Made by a program: the position numbers and the translations under genes
Origin: Belnapia mucosa
GTDB lineage: Bacteria > Pseudomonadota > Alphaproteobacteria > Acetobacterales > Acetobacteraceae
Assembly (NCBI RefSeq): GCF_016775475.1
Contig: NZ_JAEUXJ010000004.1
Location: 310,001 to 374,000, forward strand
DNA: 64,000 bases
Direction of reading: 5' to 3'
Notes under the pieces: generated by a model
Told to the model about the DNA's origin: nothing
Databases searched by the model: none
Seen by the model: only the letters and a program-made list of their open reading frames with translations
In this document: in pieces, positions 51,091 to 59,872 of the stretch
Position numbering within the stretch: position 1 is the stretch's first letter
Layout: each line of letters opens with the position of its first letter

Positions 51091-52191
51091 CTACCAGCCG
51101 TTGACCCGGTCCCAGACCGCGATCACCTCCTCGCCGCCATCGACCACGTAGTACCGATCATGCGCCGCCGCAGTCAGGCAGCAATGATTGGGCGCCACCC
51201 GCAGCCGCGCGCCGACCGGTAACGCGGGCAACGGCGCCCCGTTCTGGACCTCGCCGTGCTCCTGATAGGCACGGGTGATGATGGCCCGGCCGAGGCTCGG
51301 GCGGCCGAGCCGGTCCAGCACCAGGCCGAAGCCGTAATCGACCGGCGCCGCCGCCGTGCTGCGATCCTTCGACAAGGCCAGCGCCCCGGCATCCAGCAGC
51401 AGCGTGTTGCGCGCCGCGCTCCGCCCGATGACCGAACCGAGCACGGTCAGCGCGATATCCTCCGTCGCATGGGTGCCGAGCTGGGCCTGGAACAGGTCGC
51501 CGAACATATAGACGCCGGCCCGGACATCGGTGACGCCATCCATCCGCCGCGCATAGAGCGCGGTGGGGGAGGAACCGAGCGAGACGATCCGCACCGGCAG
51601 CCCCGCCGCCCGCAGCCGGGCGGCGGCCGTGGTGATGCCGGCCCGCTCGGCCTCGGCGACCGCGGCCATGTCCTCCGGGCTGCGGCCGTTATAGCTGTGG
51701 CCGGAATGGCTGAGCACGCCGGCGAGGCGCGGGCCGAGCGCGGCGCCGATCGCCTCCAGCAGCGGATCCTCGGGCGGGATGCCGCCGCGGCCCTCGCCCA
51801 CATCCACCTCGATCAGCGCCTCGATCGGGCCGGGATGGAGCGCGATGGCGCGGGCGACGTCGAGATCGTCGGTGATGACCTTCACCGCGGCGCCGGCCTC
51901 GTTCAGCGCCGCCACCGCATCGAGCTTCGCGGGGGTGATGCCGACGGCATAGATCTGGTCGCGCCAGCCGGCCTCGGCGAAGTAGCGCGCTTCGGCCAGG
52001 GTGCTGACCGTGACCGGGCCGAAATCCGGCGAGGCGAGGCGGGCCACCTCGCGGCTCTTCGCCGTTTTCAGATGCGGTCGCAGCACTAGGCCGGGATGGC
52101 GATCCACCGCCGCCTGCATCGCCGCCAGGTTGCGCTTCAGCAGGCCGAGATCGAGGACGAGGCAGGGGGTGGGCAGGTCGTCGAGGGTCAC
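51091..52191 (-). CDS. DSD1-family PLP enzyme (D-serine dehydratase / D-threonine aldolase-like)
   Basis: This is a 366-residue fold-type III PLP enzyme with an alanine-racemase-like N-terminal barrel. LRPHLKTAKS near residue 40 holds the PLP lysine. The C-terminal PNHCCLT has a His-x-Cys pair. His-x-Cys zinc ligands are known in eukaryotic-type D-serine dehydratases, while aldolases of the family use His-x-Asp, so a dehydratase is favoured (inference). The GTG start overlaps the upstream PLP gene stop (GTGA). Confidence 0.82.
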   Translation of the reverse strand: MTLDDLPTPCLVLDLGLLKRNLAAMQAAVDRHPGLVLRPHLKTAKSREVARLASPDFGPVTVSTLAEARYFAEAGWRDQIYAVGITPAKLDAVAALNEAGAAVKVITDDLDVARAIALHPGPIEALIEVDVGEGRGGIPPEDPLLEAIGAALGPRLAGVLSHSGHSYNGRSPEDMAAVAEAERAGITTAAARLRAAGLPVRIVSLGSSPTALYARRMDGVTDVRAGVYMFGDLFQAQLGTHATEDIALTVLGSVIGRSAARNTLLLDAGALALSKDRSTAAAPVDYGFGLVLDRLGRPSLGRAIITRAYQEHGEVQNGAPLPALPVGARLRVAPNHCCLTAAAHDRYYVVDGGEEVIAVWDRVNGW

Positions 52192-53312
52192 AGCGCCACT
52201 CCCATCAGTTCCGCAATGCGCGGCGTCGCCTTCAGCCCTGTGCCGGTCAGCACCACCACCGTCCGTTCCTCGGGGCGGATCGTCCCCGTCTCCAGCAGCT
52301 TGGCGAAGGCCGCCGCCGCCTGGGCGCAGGTCGGCTCGACATAGATGCCGGTGCGGGCGAGGTCGAGCGTCGCGGTGACGATGGCCTCCTCGCTCAGCAT
52401 CACCGCGCCACCCTGGGTCTGACGCAGCACGCCGATGCATTCCGGCAGGCGGAGCGGCTGGGCGATGGCCGTGCCCTCGGCAATGGTGGCGCGCGCTGGC
52501 TCCGGGTCGAGGTCCAGGAAGGCGCGGGCGATGGGGGCGCAGTTCGCTGGTTGCGCCGCGAAGATGCGGGGCAGCCGGTCGATGCTGCCGGCGCGCATCA
52601 ACTCGCTGAATCCGATGGCACAGCCGAGCACGTTGGAGCCGGCGCCGCAGGGGATGATGACGTTGTCCGGTGCCCGGAAGCCGAGATCCTCCCAGAGCTC
52701 ATAGGCCAGCGTCTTGGTGCCCTGGAGGAAATAGGGGTGCCAGTTGTGGCTGGCATAGAAGATGTTCGCCGCCTCGCGCAGGGCCGCGTCGGCGCAATCC
52801 TGCCGGCTGCCTGGCACCAGCTCGATCTCGGCCCCGCTCGCCCGGCTCTGCACGGTCTTCGCCGGGGAGGTGCTGGCCGGCACCATGATCTTCGCCCGCA
52901 TGCCCCCGGCCGCGGCATAGGCGGCAATGGCGGCGCCGCCATTGCCGCTGCTGTCCTCCAGCACCGCGGTCACGCCCTCGGCCCGCAGCAGGGAGAGCAT
53001 GACAGAGGCGCCGCGGTCCTTGAAGCTGCCGGTCGGCATGAACCATTCGCATTTCAGCAGCGCGGTCGCCCCGGCGATGCGGCGTGGCACCAGCGGGGTG
53101 CAGCCCTCGCCCATGGTGATCGGCTCGCCGGCCAAGGGCGGCAGGGCAGCGCGATACCGCCAGAGGCTACGGGTCGTGCGGTCGATCGCATCCGGGCCGA
53201 TGCCAGGCTGTTCGGTCAGCAGCAGCGGTTCCTGATTGTCGCCACACCAGCGGGGAGCACCGAGCGGCCAGGTGCGGCCGGTGCGCGGGTCGAGATAGGC
53301 CAGCATTTCCAT
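52188..53312 (-). CDS. Threonine-synthase-like PLP enzyme (fold type II)
   Basis: This is a 374-residue protein. The PLP lysine is in PTGSFKDRGASV near residue 95; EDSSGNGGAAIAAYAAAGG near 120 binds substrate/phosphate, and IPCGAGSNVLGCAIGFSEL near 222 the cofactor phosphate. TGTGLKATPRI closes the fold. Homoserine-phosphate-type threonine synthase is one option, but the operon (D-serine-dehydratase-like, DctA) suggests amino-acid breakdown such as an ammonia-lyase. It leads the minus-strand operon. Confidence 0.82.
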   Translation of the reverse strand: MEMLAYLDPRTGRTWPLGAPRWCGDNQEPLLLTEQPGIGPDAIDRTTRSLWRYRAALPPLAGEPITMGEGCTPLVPRRIAGATALLKCEWFMPTGSFKDRGASVMLSLLRAEGVTAVLEDSSGNGGAAIAAYAAAGGMRAKIMVPASTSPAKTVQSRASGAEIELVPGSRQDCADAALREAANIFYASHNWHPYFLQGTKTLAYELWEDLGFRAPDNVIIPCGAGSNVLGCAIGFSELMRAGSIDRLPRIFAAQPANCAPIARAFLDLDPEPARATIAEGTAIAQPLRLPECIGVLRQTQGGAVMLSEEAIVTATLDLARTGIYVEPTCAQAAAAFAKLLETGTIRPEERTVVVLTGTGLKATPRIAELMGVAL

Positions 53313-53358
53313 CCGCGGAGACTTGCCCTTTCGCCCGGCCGCGGCAAGGCTTGGCGGC

Positions 53359-54459
53359 ATGAGCCCCGTCCTGACCCTCGCCCGCGACCTGATCGCCATC
53401 GACAGCCGCTCCTCCCGCTCCAACCTCCCCGTCGCCGAGCGGATCGAGGCGGAGCTGGCGGGCTTTGAGGTCGAGCGGCTGGACTACACCGATGCGGCCG
53501 GGGTGGCGAAGCGGGCGCTGGTCGCGCATCGCGGCCCGCCGGGCGGCTATGCCCTTTCGGGCCATATGGACACGGTGCCGGAGACCGGCTGGACCGAGGA
53601 TCCCTGGACGCCGCGGCTCGATGCCGAGGGGGGGCTGCACGGGCTCGGCAGCGTCGACATGAAGGGCGCGGTCGCCGCCTGCGTCATGGCCGCGAAATCC
53701 GTCCCGGACGGGGTGCCGGCGACCCTCCTCATCACCACTGATGAGGAAACGACCAAGGCGGGCGCCCGGGCGGTAGCCGGCAGCGCGCTCGCGCAGTCCC
53801 TCGGCCTGCGTGGGATCGTCGTCGCCGAGCCGACCGGGCTGGTGCCGATCCGCGGCCACCGCTCCTCGGTCAACATCGTCGCCCGCGCGCATGGGGTGCA
53901 GGCGCATTCCTCCGGCGCGCTGGGGCGCAATGCCAATTGGGTGCTGATCCCCTTCCTGGCGGAGATGCGCGCCATCCATCTGCGGCTGCGCGAGGATCCG
54001 GCGCTGCACGACCCCGCCTATAACCCGCCCTTCACCGATTTCAACCTGGTCATCGACAACCACGGCACGGCGGTGAACGTCACCGTCCCGCTCGCCACCT
54101 GCCGCATCAAGTTCCGCGCCAGCCGCAGCCTGGACCGCGCGCCGATCCTCGAGGAGATCCGCGCCGCCGCGGCCCGAGCCGGGGTCGAGCTGGAGATCGC
54201 CGCGGAGGGCACGCCGCCGGAGCTGCCGGCCGAGCATCCGCTGATCCGCCATGCGGCGATGCTCTCGGGCCAGGCATCGCGCACCGCGGCCTTCGGCACC
54301 GATGCCTCGGAGCTGCAATCCCTCGCACCCTGCGTCATCCTCGGCCCGGGCGGGATCGAGACGGCGCATACGCCGCATGAATGCATCCCCGTTGCGGCGC
54401 TGGAGGCGGCGGTGCCGCTCTTTGCCCGGCTGCTGACGGAAGCCTCACGTGCCGCTTAA
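53359..54459 (+). CDS. M20-family metallo-deacylase (ArgE/DapE/LysK-like)
   Basis: This is a 366-residue zinc hydrolase. Metal-site motifs are ALSGHMDTVPE near residue 70, GLGSVDMKGAVA near 98, TTDEETTKAG near 130 and VAEPTGLVP near 155; the terminal histidine is in AHTPHEC near 338. It probably removes an acyl group from an amino acid (acetylornithine-deacetylase-like). It is divergent from the PLP-enzyme operon with 46 bases between start codons, suggesting shared control. Confidence 0.88.
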   Translation: MSPVLTLARDLIAIDSRSSRSNLPVAERIEAELAGFEVERLDYTDAAGVAKRALVAHRGPPGGYALSGHMDTVPETGWTEDPWTPRLDAEGGLHGLGSVDMKGAVAACVMAAKSVPDGVPATLLITTDEETTKAGARAVAGSALAQSLGLRGIVVAEPTGLVPIRGHRSSVNIVARAHGVQAHSSGALGRNANWVLIPFLAEMRAIHLRLREDPALHDPAYNPPFTDFNLVIDNHGTAVNVTVPLATCRIKFRASRSLDRAPILEEIRAAAARAGVELEIAAEGTPPELPAEHPLIRHAAMLSGQASRTAAFGTDASELQSLAPCVILGPGGIETAHTPHECIPVAALEAAVPLFARLLTEASRAA

Positions 54460-54547
54460 TGGTCTGACATGTAACGATATTGGAAAGGCTGCCGGCGTGC
54501 CCCATATCCTCGGCACCCTGGCCACACCGCACAGAGACCGATTCCCG

Positions 54548-55144
54548 ATGCCGACCGCCCGTGCCAGCCTTGCATTGATCCTCCCCTTGGCCCTGGCCGC
54601 CTGCGCCGTGGCCCCGCCCACCGGCCCCTCCGTCTTCGCTCTGCCGTCCAAGGGCAAGGACATGGCCCATTTCCAGGGCGAGGACCTGAACTGCCGCAAC
54701 TACGCCCAGGCGCAGATCGGCGGCACCACGCCGGCCCAGGCCGCGAATCAGTCGGCGGTCGGCAGCGCCGCGGTCGGCACCGCTGTCGGTGCGGCAGCGG
54801 GTGCCCTGCTGGGGGCGGCTGGCGGCGCGGCGGGGACGGGCGCCGCGGTCGGCGCCGGGGCGGGGCTGCTGACCGGCTCGGCGATCGGCGCCAACAACGC
54901 CAATGCCTCATCCGGGTCGCTGCAGCAGCGCTACGACATGGCCTATGCCCAGTGCATGACCAGCGCGGGGAACACCATCAGCGCGCCGCAGCCACCGGCC
55001 TATGCCTATGCGCCACCGGCCTATGCGGTGCCCTATGGCTATCCCTATCCCTATTACTGGGGGCCGAGCGTCTCCTTCGGCGTCTATGGCGGGCGTTACT
55101 GGGGCCGCCCCTGGGGACATCCCTATGGCTGGCGCCGTTGGTAG
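54548..55144 (+). CDS. Glycine-zipper lipoprotein
   Basis: This is a 198-residue protein. The signal peptide ends in lipobox LAAC near residue 18. A soluble part (MAHFQGEDLNCRNYAQAQIG) precedes a long Gly/Ala zipper (about residues 73-118). A Tyr/Pro/Trp-rich tail (YAYAPPAYAVPYGYPYPYYW) follows. Such proteins sit in the outer membrane of proteobacteria; function is unknown. ATG 54548 was chosen over 54449 because it places the signal peptide at the N-terminus. Confidence 0.78.
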   Translation: MPTARASLALILPLALAACAVAPPTGPSVFALPSKGKDMAHFQGEDLNCRNYAQAQIGGTTPAQAANQSAVGSAAVGTAVGAAAGALLGAAGGAAGTGAAVGAGAGLLTGSAIGANNANASSGSLQQRYDMAYAQCMTSAGNTISAPQPPAYAYAPPAYAVPYGYPYPYYWGPSVSFGVYGGRYWGRPWGHPYGWRRW

Positions 55145-55150
55145 GCAGCG

Positions 55151-56131
55151 TCACTCCAGCTTCAGGTCCAGTTCCTTCACCTTCCGCGCCCAGAAGGCGC
55201 TCTCGCTCCGCACCGCCTCGGCGAAGGCGGCGCGGGGCTGCTCCGGGGCGGGCTCCAGCCCGTCATGCTCCAGCCGCTCGCGGAATTTCGGCGTGGCGGC
55301 AGCACGGCGCGCCGTGGCCTCCATCCTGTCCATCAGCTCGGCCGGCACGCCGGCGGGGGCGAACAGCCCATGCCAGCCGGTGATGACCGCGCCGGGCAGC
55401 CCGGCCTCGGTCAGGGTCGGCACATCCGGCAGGGCGGCAATACGGTGGTCGCCGGTCACGGCGATGGCGCGCAGCTTCCCCTCTCGCACCAGGGTCAGCG
55501 CCGGCGGGGGCGAGGAGAAATTCATCGTCACCCGCCCGGCCACCACATCCAGCAGCGCCGGCGCGGTGCCGCGATAGGGCACATGCTCCATCTCGACCTT
55601 CGCGGCTTCGGAGAAGAGCACGCCGGCCAGGTGGTTCGCATTGCCGACGCCGCCCGAGGAATAGGTCAGGTCCCCCTTCGGCCGGCTGCGGATATAGGCG
55701 AGCAGCTCCGGCAGGGTCTTCGCCGGGACGTCCGGATGCACCACCAGCACGTATTGGTAGGAGGAGACCTGCGCCACCGGCTGCAGGGCGGTGGCGAGGT
55801 CGAGCCGCTCGCTTTTCTGCAGATGCGGGTTGACGATGATATTGGTCGAGACGGCGAAGAGCAGCGTGGTGCCGTCCGGCCGCGACCGCGCCACGCTGAC
55901 CGAGCCGACCTGCCCCGCCGCGCCGCCGCGATTGTCAACGACGACGGTCTGGCCCAACTCGGGCGCGAAGACCTGGGCGAATTCGCGCCCGGTGATGTCG
56001 GTGCCGCCGCCCGCCGCATAGGGCACGACGATGGTCACGGCACGGGCGGATTGCGCCAGGGCCGGGCCGCCCAGCCCGGCGGCGGCAAGGCCGAGCAGCA
56101 GGTCGCGGCGGGCGGGATCGGGCCGAGACAT
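55151..56131 (-). CDS. Tripartite tricarboxylate transporter binding protein (Bug/TctC)
   Basis: This is a 326-residue periplasmic protein. After a twin-Arg-like start (PARRDLLLGLAAAG) and signal peptide ending GPALAQS, it has VTIVVPYAAGGGTDITGREF, QTVVVDNRGGAAGQVGSVSV and YSSGGVGNANHLAG, then VEMEHVPYRGTAPALLDVVA. ATG 56131 is preceded by GGAGG. It is divergent from phaB and is the fourth Bug protein in the window. Confidence 0.88.
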   Translation of the reverse strand: MSRPDPARRDLLLGLAAAGLGGPALAQSARAVTIVVPYAAGGGTDITGREFAQVFAPELGQTVVVDNRGGAAGQVGSVSVARSRPDGTTLLFAVSTNIIVNPHLQKSERLDLATALQPVAQVSSYQYVLVVHPDVPAKTLPELLAYIRSRPKGDLTYSSGGVGNANHLAGVLFSEAAKVEMEHVPYRGTAPALLDVVAGRVTMNFSSPPPALTLVREGKLRAIAVTGDHRIAALPDVPTLTEAGLPGAVITGWHGLFAPAGVPAELMDRMEATARRAAATPKFRERLEHDGLEPAPEQPRAAFAEAVRSESAFWARKVKELDLKLE

Positions 56132-56269
56132 CGCATCCTCCATCATCTTGTCCCGAGCGGTATACCCCGGTGGCGGCTACGGCAATGCCGGCGCGTCCTC
56201 ATTCCCGCTTGAACCTTGGGCCGAAACCGCGTTGACCTAGCGTTGGGAGACTTCAACGGGAGGACGAGC

Positions 56270-56992
56270 ATGGCACGGGTTGCATTGGTCACCGGTGGGC
56301 AGCGCGGAATCGGCGCTGCGATCAGTGAGGGGTTGAAGGCCGCCGGCCGGACCGTGGTCGCCAGCTATGCCGGCAACGAGGCCGCTGCGCAGGCCTTCAC
56401 CGAACAGACTGGCATCCCCTGCTACAAATTCGACGTCTCCAACTTCACCGCCTGCACGGAAGCGGTGGAGCGGATCGAGGCCGAGGTCGGTCCGATCGAG
56501 GTGCTGGTGAACAATGCCGGCATCACCCGCGACGCGATGCTGCGCAAGATGAACCGCACCATGTGGGATGAGGTGATCGATACCAACCTCGGCTCCTGCT
56601 ACAACATGTGCAAGGCGGTCTGGGACGGGATGAATGCCCGGAAATTCGGCCGCATCGTCAATATCGGCTCGATCAACGGCCAGGCCGGCCAGCTCGGCCA
56701 GGTGAATTATGCCGCGGCGAAGTCGGGCATCCATGGCTTCACCAAGGCGCTCGCCCAGGAAGGCGCCCGCAACCAGGTGACGGTGAATGCCGTAGCACCC
56801 GGCTATGTCGATACCGAGATGGTGCGTGCCGTCCCCCCCGATGTGCTGCAGAAGATCATCGCGCGCATCCCGATCGGCCGGCTCGGTCGCGCCGAGGATA
56901 TCGCGCGCGGCGTGGTCTTCCTGACCGCTGACGAAGCCGATTTCATCACCGGCTCCACCCTCTCGATCAATGGCGGCCAGCATATGTATTGA
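56270..56992 (+). CDS. phaB: Acetoacetyl-CoA reductase (SDR), PhaB-like
   Basis: This NADPH-dependent reductase makes (R)-3-hydroxybutyryl-CoA for polyhydroxybutyrate; 240 residues. ALVTGGQRGIGAAISEGL at the N-terminus, VLVNNAGITRDAMLRKM near 84, and the catalytic set SINGQAGQLGQVNYAAAKSG (Ser, Tyr, Lys) near 137-156 are intact. NAVAPGYVDTEMV follows. The start has GGGAGG upstream. The synthase (phaC) is not in the window; a FabG-type function is the alternative. Confidence 0.88.
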   Translation: MARVALVTGGQRGIGAAISEGLKAAGRTVVASYAGNEAAAQAFTEQTGIPCYKFDVSNFTACTEAVERIEAEVGPIEVLVNNAGITRDAMLRKMNRTMWDEVIDTNLGSCYNMCKAVWDGMNARKFGRIVNIGSINGQAGQLGQVNYAAAKSGIHGFTKALAQEGARNQVTVNAVAPGYVDTEMVRAVPPDVLQKIIARIPIGRLGRAEDIARGVVFLTADEADFITGSTLSINGGQHMY

Positions 56993-57068
56993 GGTTGGCG
57001 GCGCGGCGGCGGGAACACCCGCCGCCGCCATCCGTTCTGGCGACTCTCCAACCGGGACAAGGGACGCC

Positions 57069-57308
57069 ATGAGCAACAAGCACAATACCGGCCCCGACAA
57101 TCGCGGCGATGGCCGCAGCGTCGATACCCCCCGCCCGCCGGACGATCTGGAGCGCAATCCGGGCATCGGCAGCTCGAAGGGCGTCTATTCCCGCACCGGC
57201 GTCGATCCGGAGACGATCGAGGGCGACAACACCGCCGAGGGCGATGTCATGAACGACGTCTCGCCTTCCGGCGCCGTCACCGGCAATCAGGGCCGCACCA
57301 ACAAATAG
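57069..57308 (+). CDS. Small polar protein of unknown function
   Basis: This is a 79-residue hydrophilic, probably disordered protein rich in Asn, Asp, Gly, Ser and Thr, with no Cys. It contains DLERNPGIGSSKGVYSRTGV and DNTAEGDVMNDVSPSGAVTG. I recognise no family. It follows phaB by 76 bases and has a GGGA ribosome site. It could be a stress-related or cell-surface small protein, but nothing in the sequence proves that. Confidence 0.6.
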   Translation: MSNKHNTGPDNRGDGRSVDTPRPPDDLERNPGIGSSKGVYSRTGVDPETIEGDNTAEGDVMNDVSPSGAVTGNQGRTNK

Positions 57309-57364
57309 ATCGGCTGGCCTTCGCCCCTTCCGCACGGCATCCTGCGGCGCGGGAGGGCTTTGGC

Positions 57365-58015
57365 ATGGGCTACGCGATCCTGGCATTCGACGGCGAGGAT
57401 GAGGGCGCCTTGCAGCGCCGCATGGCGGTGCGCGACCGCCACATCGAGGTTCTCAACGCCTGGGCCGCGGATGGGCGGCTGGCGCTCGGCGTGCCGCTGT
57501 TTTCCGCCGCGGGGCGAATCCTCGGTTCGCTGATGGTGCTGGAGGTGCCGGACCAGGCGGGGCTCGATGCCTATCTCGCCGCCGAGCCTTTCAATCAGGG
57601 CGAGGTGTGGCAGCGGGTCGAGACCTTCCCCTTCCGCATCGCCCCCCTGCCCTACCGGCCGCTGCCACAGCCGGGCGCGCCCATCGCCAGCGCGCCGACG
57701 CATACGGTGATCTTCGCCTGGGACGGCACGGATGCCGAAGCCGAGCAGCGGCGGCTCGCGGTCCGCGGCCAGCATATGGCGCGCGTGCGGCCGATGGCGG
57801 AGGACGGCACGCTCGCCATGGGCGGCGCAATCCTCGATGCGCCGGGCGGCCGCATGACCGGCTCCATCGCCGTCATCGCCCGGCCGGACGAGGCCGGGGC
57901 GCGGGCCTGGCTGGCGGAGGACCCCTATGTGACCGGCGGCGTCTGGCAGCGCACCACGCTCTACCACACCCGCTTCGCGCCGCTGCCCTACCGGCCGCTG
58001 CCGGGCGCGACATGA
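57365..58015 (+). CDS. Double YciI-domain protein
   Basis: This is a 216-residue protein made of two YciI (ferredoxin-like) domains. Domain 1 covers residues about 1-100 (VRDRHIEVLNAWAADGRLAL) and domain 2 about 112-213 (VRGQHMARVRPMAEDGTLAM). Both end with the same PLPYRPLP block. The His of each RxxH motif is kept. YciI proteins are usually single domains of about 95 residues; this is an internal duplication. Overlap with the next gene (ATGA) suggests cotranslation. Confidence 0.85.
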   Translation: MGYAILAFDGEDEGALQRRMAVRDRHIEVLNAWAADGRLALGVPLFSAAGRILGSLMVLEVPDQAGLDAYLAAEPFNQGEVWQRVETFPFRIAPLPYRPLPQPGAPIASAPTHTVIFAWDGTDAEAEQRRLAVRGQHMARVRPMAEDGTLAMGGAILDAPGGRMTGSIAVIARPDEAGARAWLAEDPYVTGGVWQRTTLYHTRFAPLPYRPLPGAT

Positions 58016-58623
58016 CGCACGACCTGCGCTTCTGCTGCGTCGGCGACAGCTTCACCGCCGGCGCCGGCGACGAGACGGCGCTCGGCTGGGTCGGACGCAT
58101 CACCGCGGCCGCCTGGCATCGCGGCGTCGCGGCCACCGCCTACAATCTCGGCATCCGGCGCGACACCAGCGCCGATATCCGCCGCCGCACGGAAGCGGAA
58201 GTGCTGGCCCGGCTGCTCGCCACCGGCGGCGACACCCATGCAGTGATCTTCTGCTTCGGCGCCAATGACACGGTGCTGGAGGATGGGCTGCCGCGGGTGC
58301 CGCTGGAGGCGACGCTCGACAATGCGGCGGAGGTGTTGAGCTGGTCGGCCGCGCGCTGGCCGACGCTGATGTTGGGCCCGCCGCCGCTGCTGCATGAGGC
58401 GGAGCATGATGCCCGCGTCGCGGCGCTTTCGCCCGAACTGGCGGCGGTGGCGGCGGCGATGCAGGTGCCCTTCCTGCCGCTGCACGCGCCGCTTTCGGCC
58501 AGTGCCGCCTGGCGGCATGGCGCCGCGCGCGGCGACGGCATCCATCCGGATGCCGCCGGCTATGCCGCCATGGCAGCGCTGATCGAGGCCTGGGCGCCCT
58601 GGCGGGCGCTGTCCGGCGGGTAG
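58012..58623 (+). CDS. SGNH/GDSL-family hydrolase
   Basis: This is a 203-residue esterase-like enzyme. Block I is FCCVGDSFTAGAGDETALGW (nucleophile Ser in GDSF), block III is FCFGANDTV (Asn) near residue 80, and block V is DGIHPDAAGYAAM (Asp and His) near 178. It is cytoplasmic, with no signal peptide. The start overlaps the YciI stop. The substrate is unknown. Confidence 0.88.
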   Translation: MTHDLRFCCVGDSFTAGAGDETALGWVGRITAAAWHRGVAATAYNLGIRRDTSADIRRRTEAEVLARLLATGGDTHAVIFCFGANDTVLEDGLPRVPLEATLDNAAEVLSWSAARWPTLMLGPPPLLHEAEHDARVAALSPELAAVAAAMQVPFLPLHAPLSASAAWRHGAARGDGIHPDAAGYAAMAALIEAWAPWRALSGG

Positions 58624-58624
58624 C

Positions 58625-58966
58625 TCAGGGTCCGGTGAAGATCCGATTCGCCGCCCAGCTCACCAGCGAGACGACGATCGCGCCCCAGAAGGCCGGGCCG
58701 AAACCCTCGACCGCGAAGCCCGGCAGCAACGCCGCGGTCAGGCCGAGCATCGCCGCATTGATCACCAGCAGGAACAGGCCGAGCGTCACGATCGTCAGCG
58801 GGAAGGAGAGCAGGACCAGCACCGGCCGCACCACCGCATTCACCAGGCCGAAGATCAGCGCCGCCAGCAACAGGCTCGGCAGGCCCCGCACCAGGATGCC
58901 GGGCACGAGCTGGGTCGCGGCCCAAAGGGCGAAGGCGGTGATGAAGAGGCGGGCAAGGAATCCCAT
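58625..58966 (-). CDS. Small membrane protein of the phage-holin-like (YvlD/DUF360-type) family
   Basis: This is a 113-residue protein with four hydrophobic segments. LARLFITAFALWAATQLVPG and LPSLLLAALIFGLVNAVVRP, then LVLLSFPLTIVTLGLFLLVI, match the family annotated as phage holin family IV/YvlD. In bacteria these are usually chromosomal envelope proteins, not true holins. A much longer open frame upstream is a shadow of the EamA gene. Confidence 0.78.
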   Translation of the reverse strand: MGFLARLFITAFALWAATQLVPGILVRGLPSLLLAALIFGLVNAVVRPVLVLLSFPLTIVTLGLFLLVINAAMLGLTAALLPGFAVEGFGPAFWGAIVVSLVSWAANRIFTGP

Positions 58967-58999
58967 CGAGGCGTCTCCGCAAATGCTGCGCCGCCGCAT

Positions 59000-59872
59000 A
59001 TGGTGCGGCCTGCGCCTTTGGACCCTATCATTTTGTCGAACACTGCCACCCTGGCCGGATGCGCGGCGCTCGCGCTCTGGGCTTTCCTCGCACCGCTGGC
59101 CCGAATGGCGCAGCCCCTTCCGCCGCTGCTGCTGACGGCGCTCGGCTTCGCCGCCGGCGGGCTGCTCGGCCTCGGTGTCGTCGCGGCACGCGGGCGACTC
59201 GGGGCGCTGCGGCAAGGGCCGGTGGCCTGGGCGCATGGTGTCGGCGGGCTGGCCGGATTCCATGCCCTCTATTTCGCCGCCCTGGCCCTCGCCCCGCCGG
59301 TCGAGGCCAATCTGCTGAACTACACCTGGCCGCTGCTGATCGTGCTGCTCTCGGCGCCGCTGCGCGGATTGCCGCTCGGGCCACGGCGGCTGCTGGGCGT
59401 GGCGCTGGGCGCGGCCGGGGCGGCACTGCTGCTGGCCGGTGGCGCGCATTTCCCGGCCGAGGCGCTGGCCGGCTTCGCCTGCGCCATCGGCGCCGCCATG
59501 ACCTGGGCGCTCTATTCCGTCCTGTCGGGGCGGCTGGCCTCCGTGCCGACCGAGGCGGTGGCCGGCTTCTGCCTCGCTTCCGCCGCGCTGGCCTTCGCCG
59601 CACATCTCGGGCTGGAGGCGCCAGCGATGCCGGGGCCACGGCAATGGCTGGCGGTGCTGCTGCTTGGCCTCGGCCCGATGGGGGCGGCCTTCTTCCTCTG
59701 GGATATCGGGATGAAGCGGGGCGACCCGCGGCTGCTGGGCACCCTCGGCTATGCGACGCCGGTCGCCTCCACCCTGCTGCTGGTGGCGCTCGGCGAGGGT
59801 GCGCTGAGTTGGCAGGTGCTGGCCGCCACCGCCCTGGTCGCGGGCGGCGGCGTGCTGGCGGCGCGAGCCTAG
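59000..59872 (+). CDS. EamA/DMT-family exporter
   Basis: This is a 290-residue permease with ten membrane segments in two EamA repeats (about 10-135 and 150-288). LAPPVEANLLNYTWPLLIVL near residue 95 and GPMGAAFFLWDIGMKRGDPR near 228 match the YddG-like aromatic-amino-acid exporter branch. The substrate is inferred only. It is divergent from the holin-like gene and convergent with the aspartate-dehydrogenase-like gene, with four bases of overlap. Confidence 0.85.
   Translation: MVRPAPLDPIILSNTATLAGCAALALWAFLAPLARMAQPLPPLLLTALGFAAGGLLGLGVVAARGRLGALRQGPVAWAHGVGGLAGFHALYFAALALAPPVEANLLNYTWPLLIVLLSAPLRGLPLGPRRLLGVALGAAGAALLLAGGAHFPAEALAGFACAIGAAMTWALYSVLSGRLASVPTEAVAGFCLASAALAFAAHLGLEAPAMPGPRQWLAVLLLGLGPMGAAFFLWDIGMKRGDPRLLGTLGYATPVASTLLLVALGEGALSWQVLAATALVAGGGVLAARA

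Noticed and set aside
53167..54378. Minus-strand open frame of about 400 codons opposite the M20 gene
   Set aside because: Shadow of an intact M20 deacylase with all metal motifs; no recognisable protein.
58625..58966. Holin-like gene as sign of a prophage
   Set aside because: No other phage gene nearby; this family is usually chromosomal.
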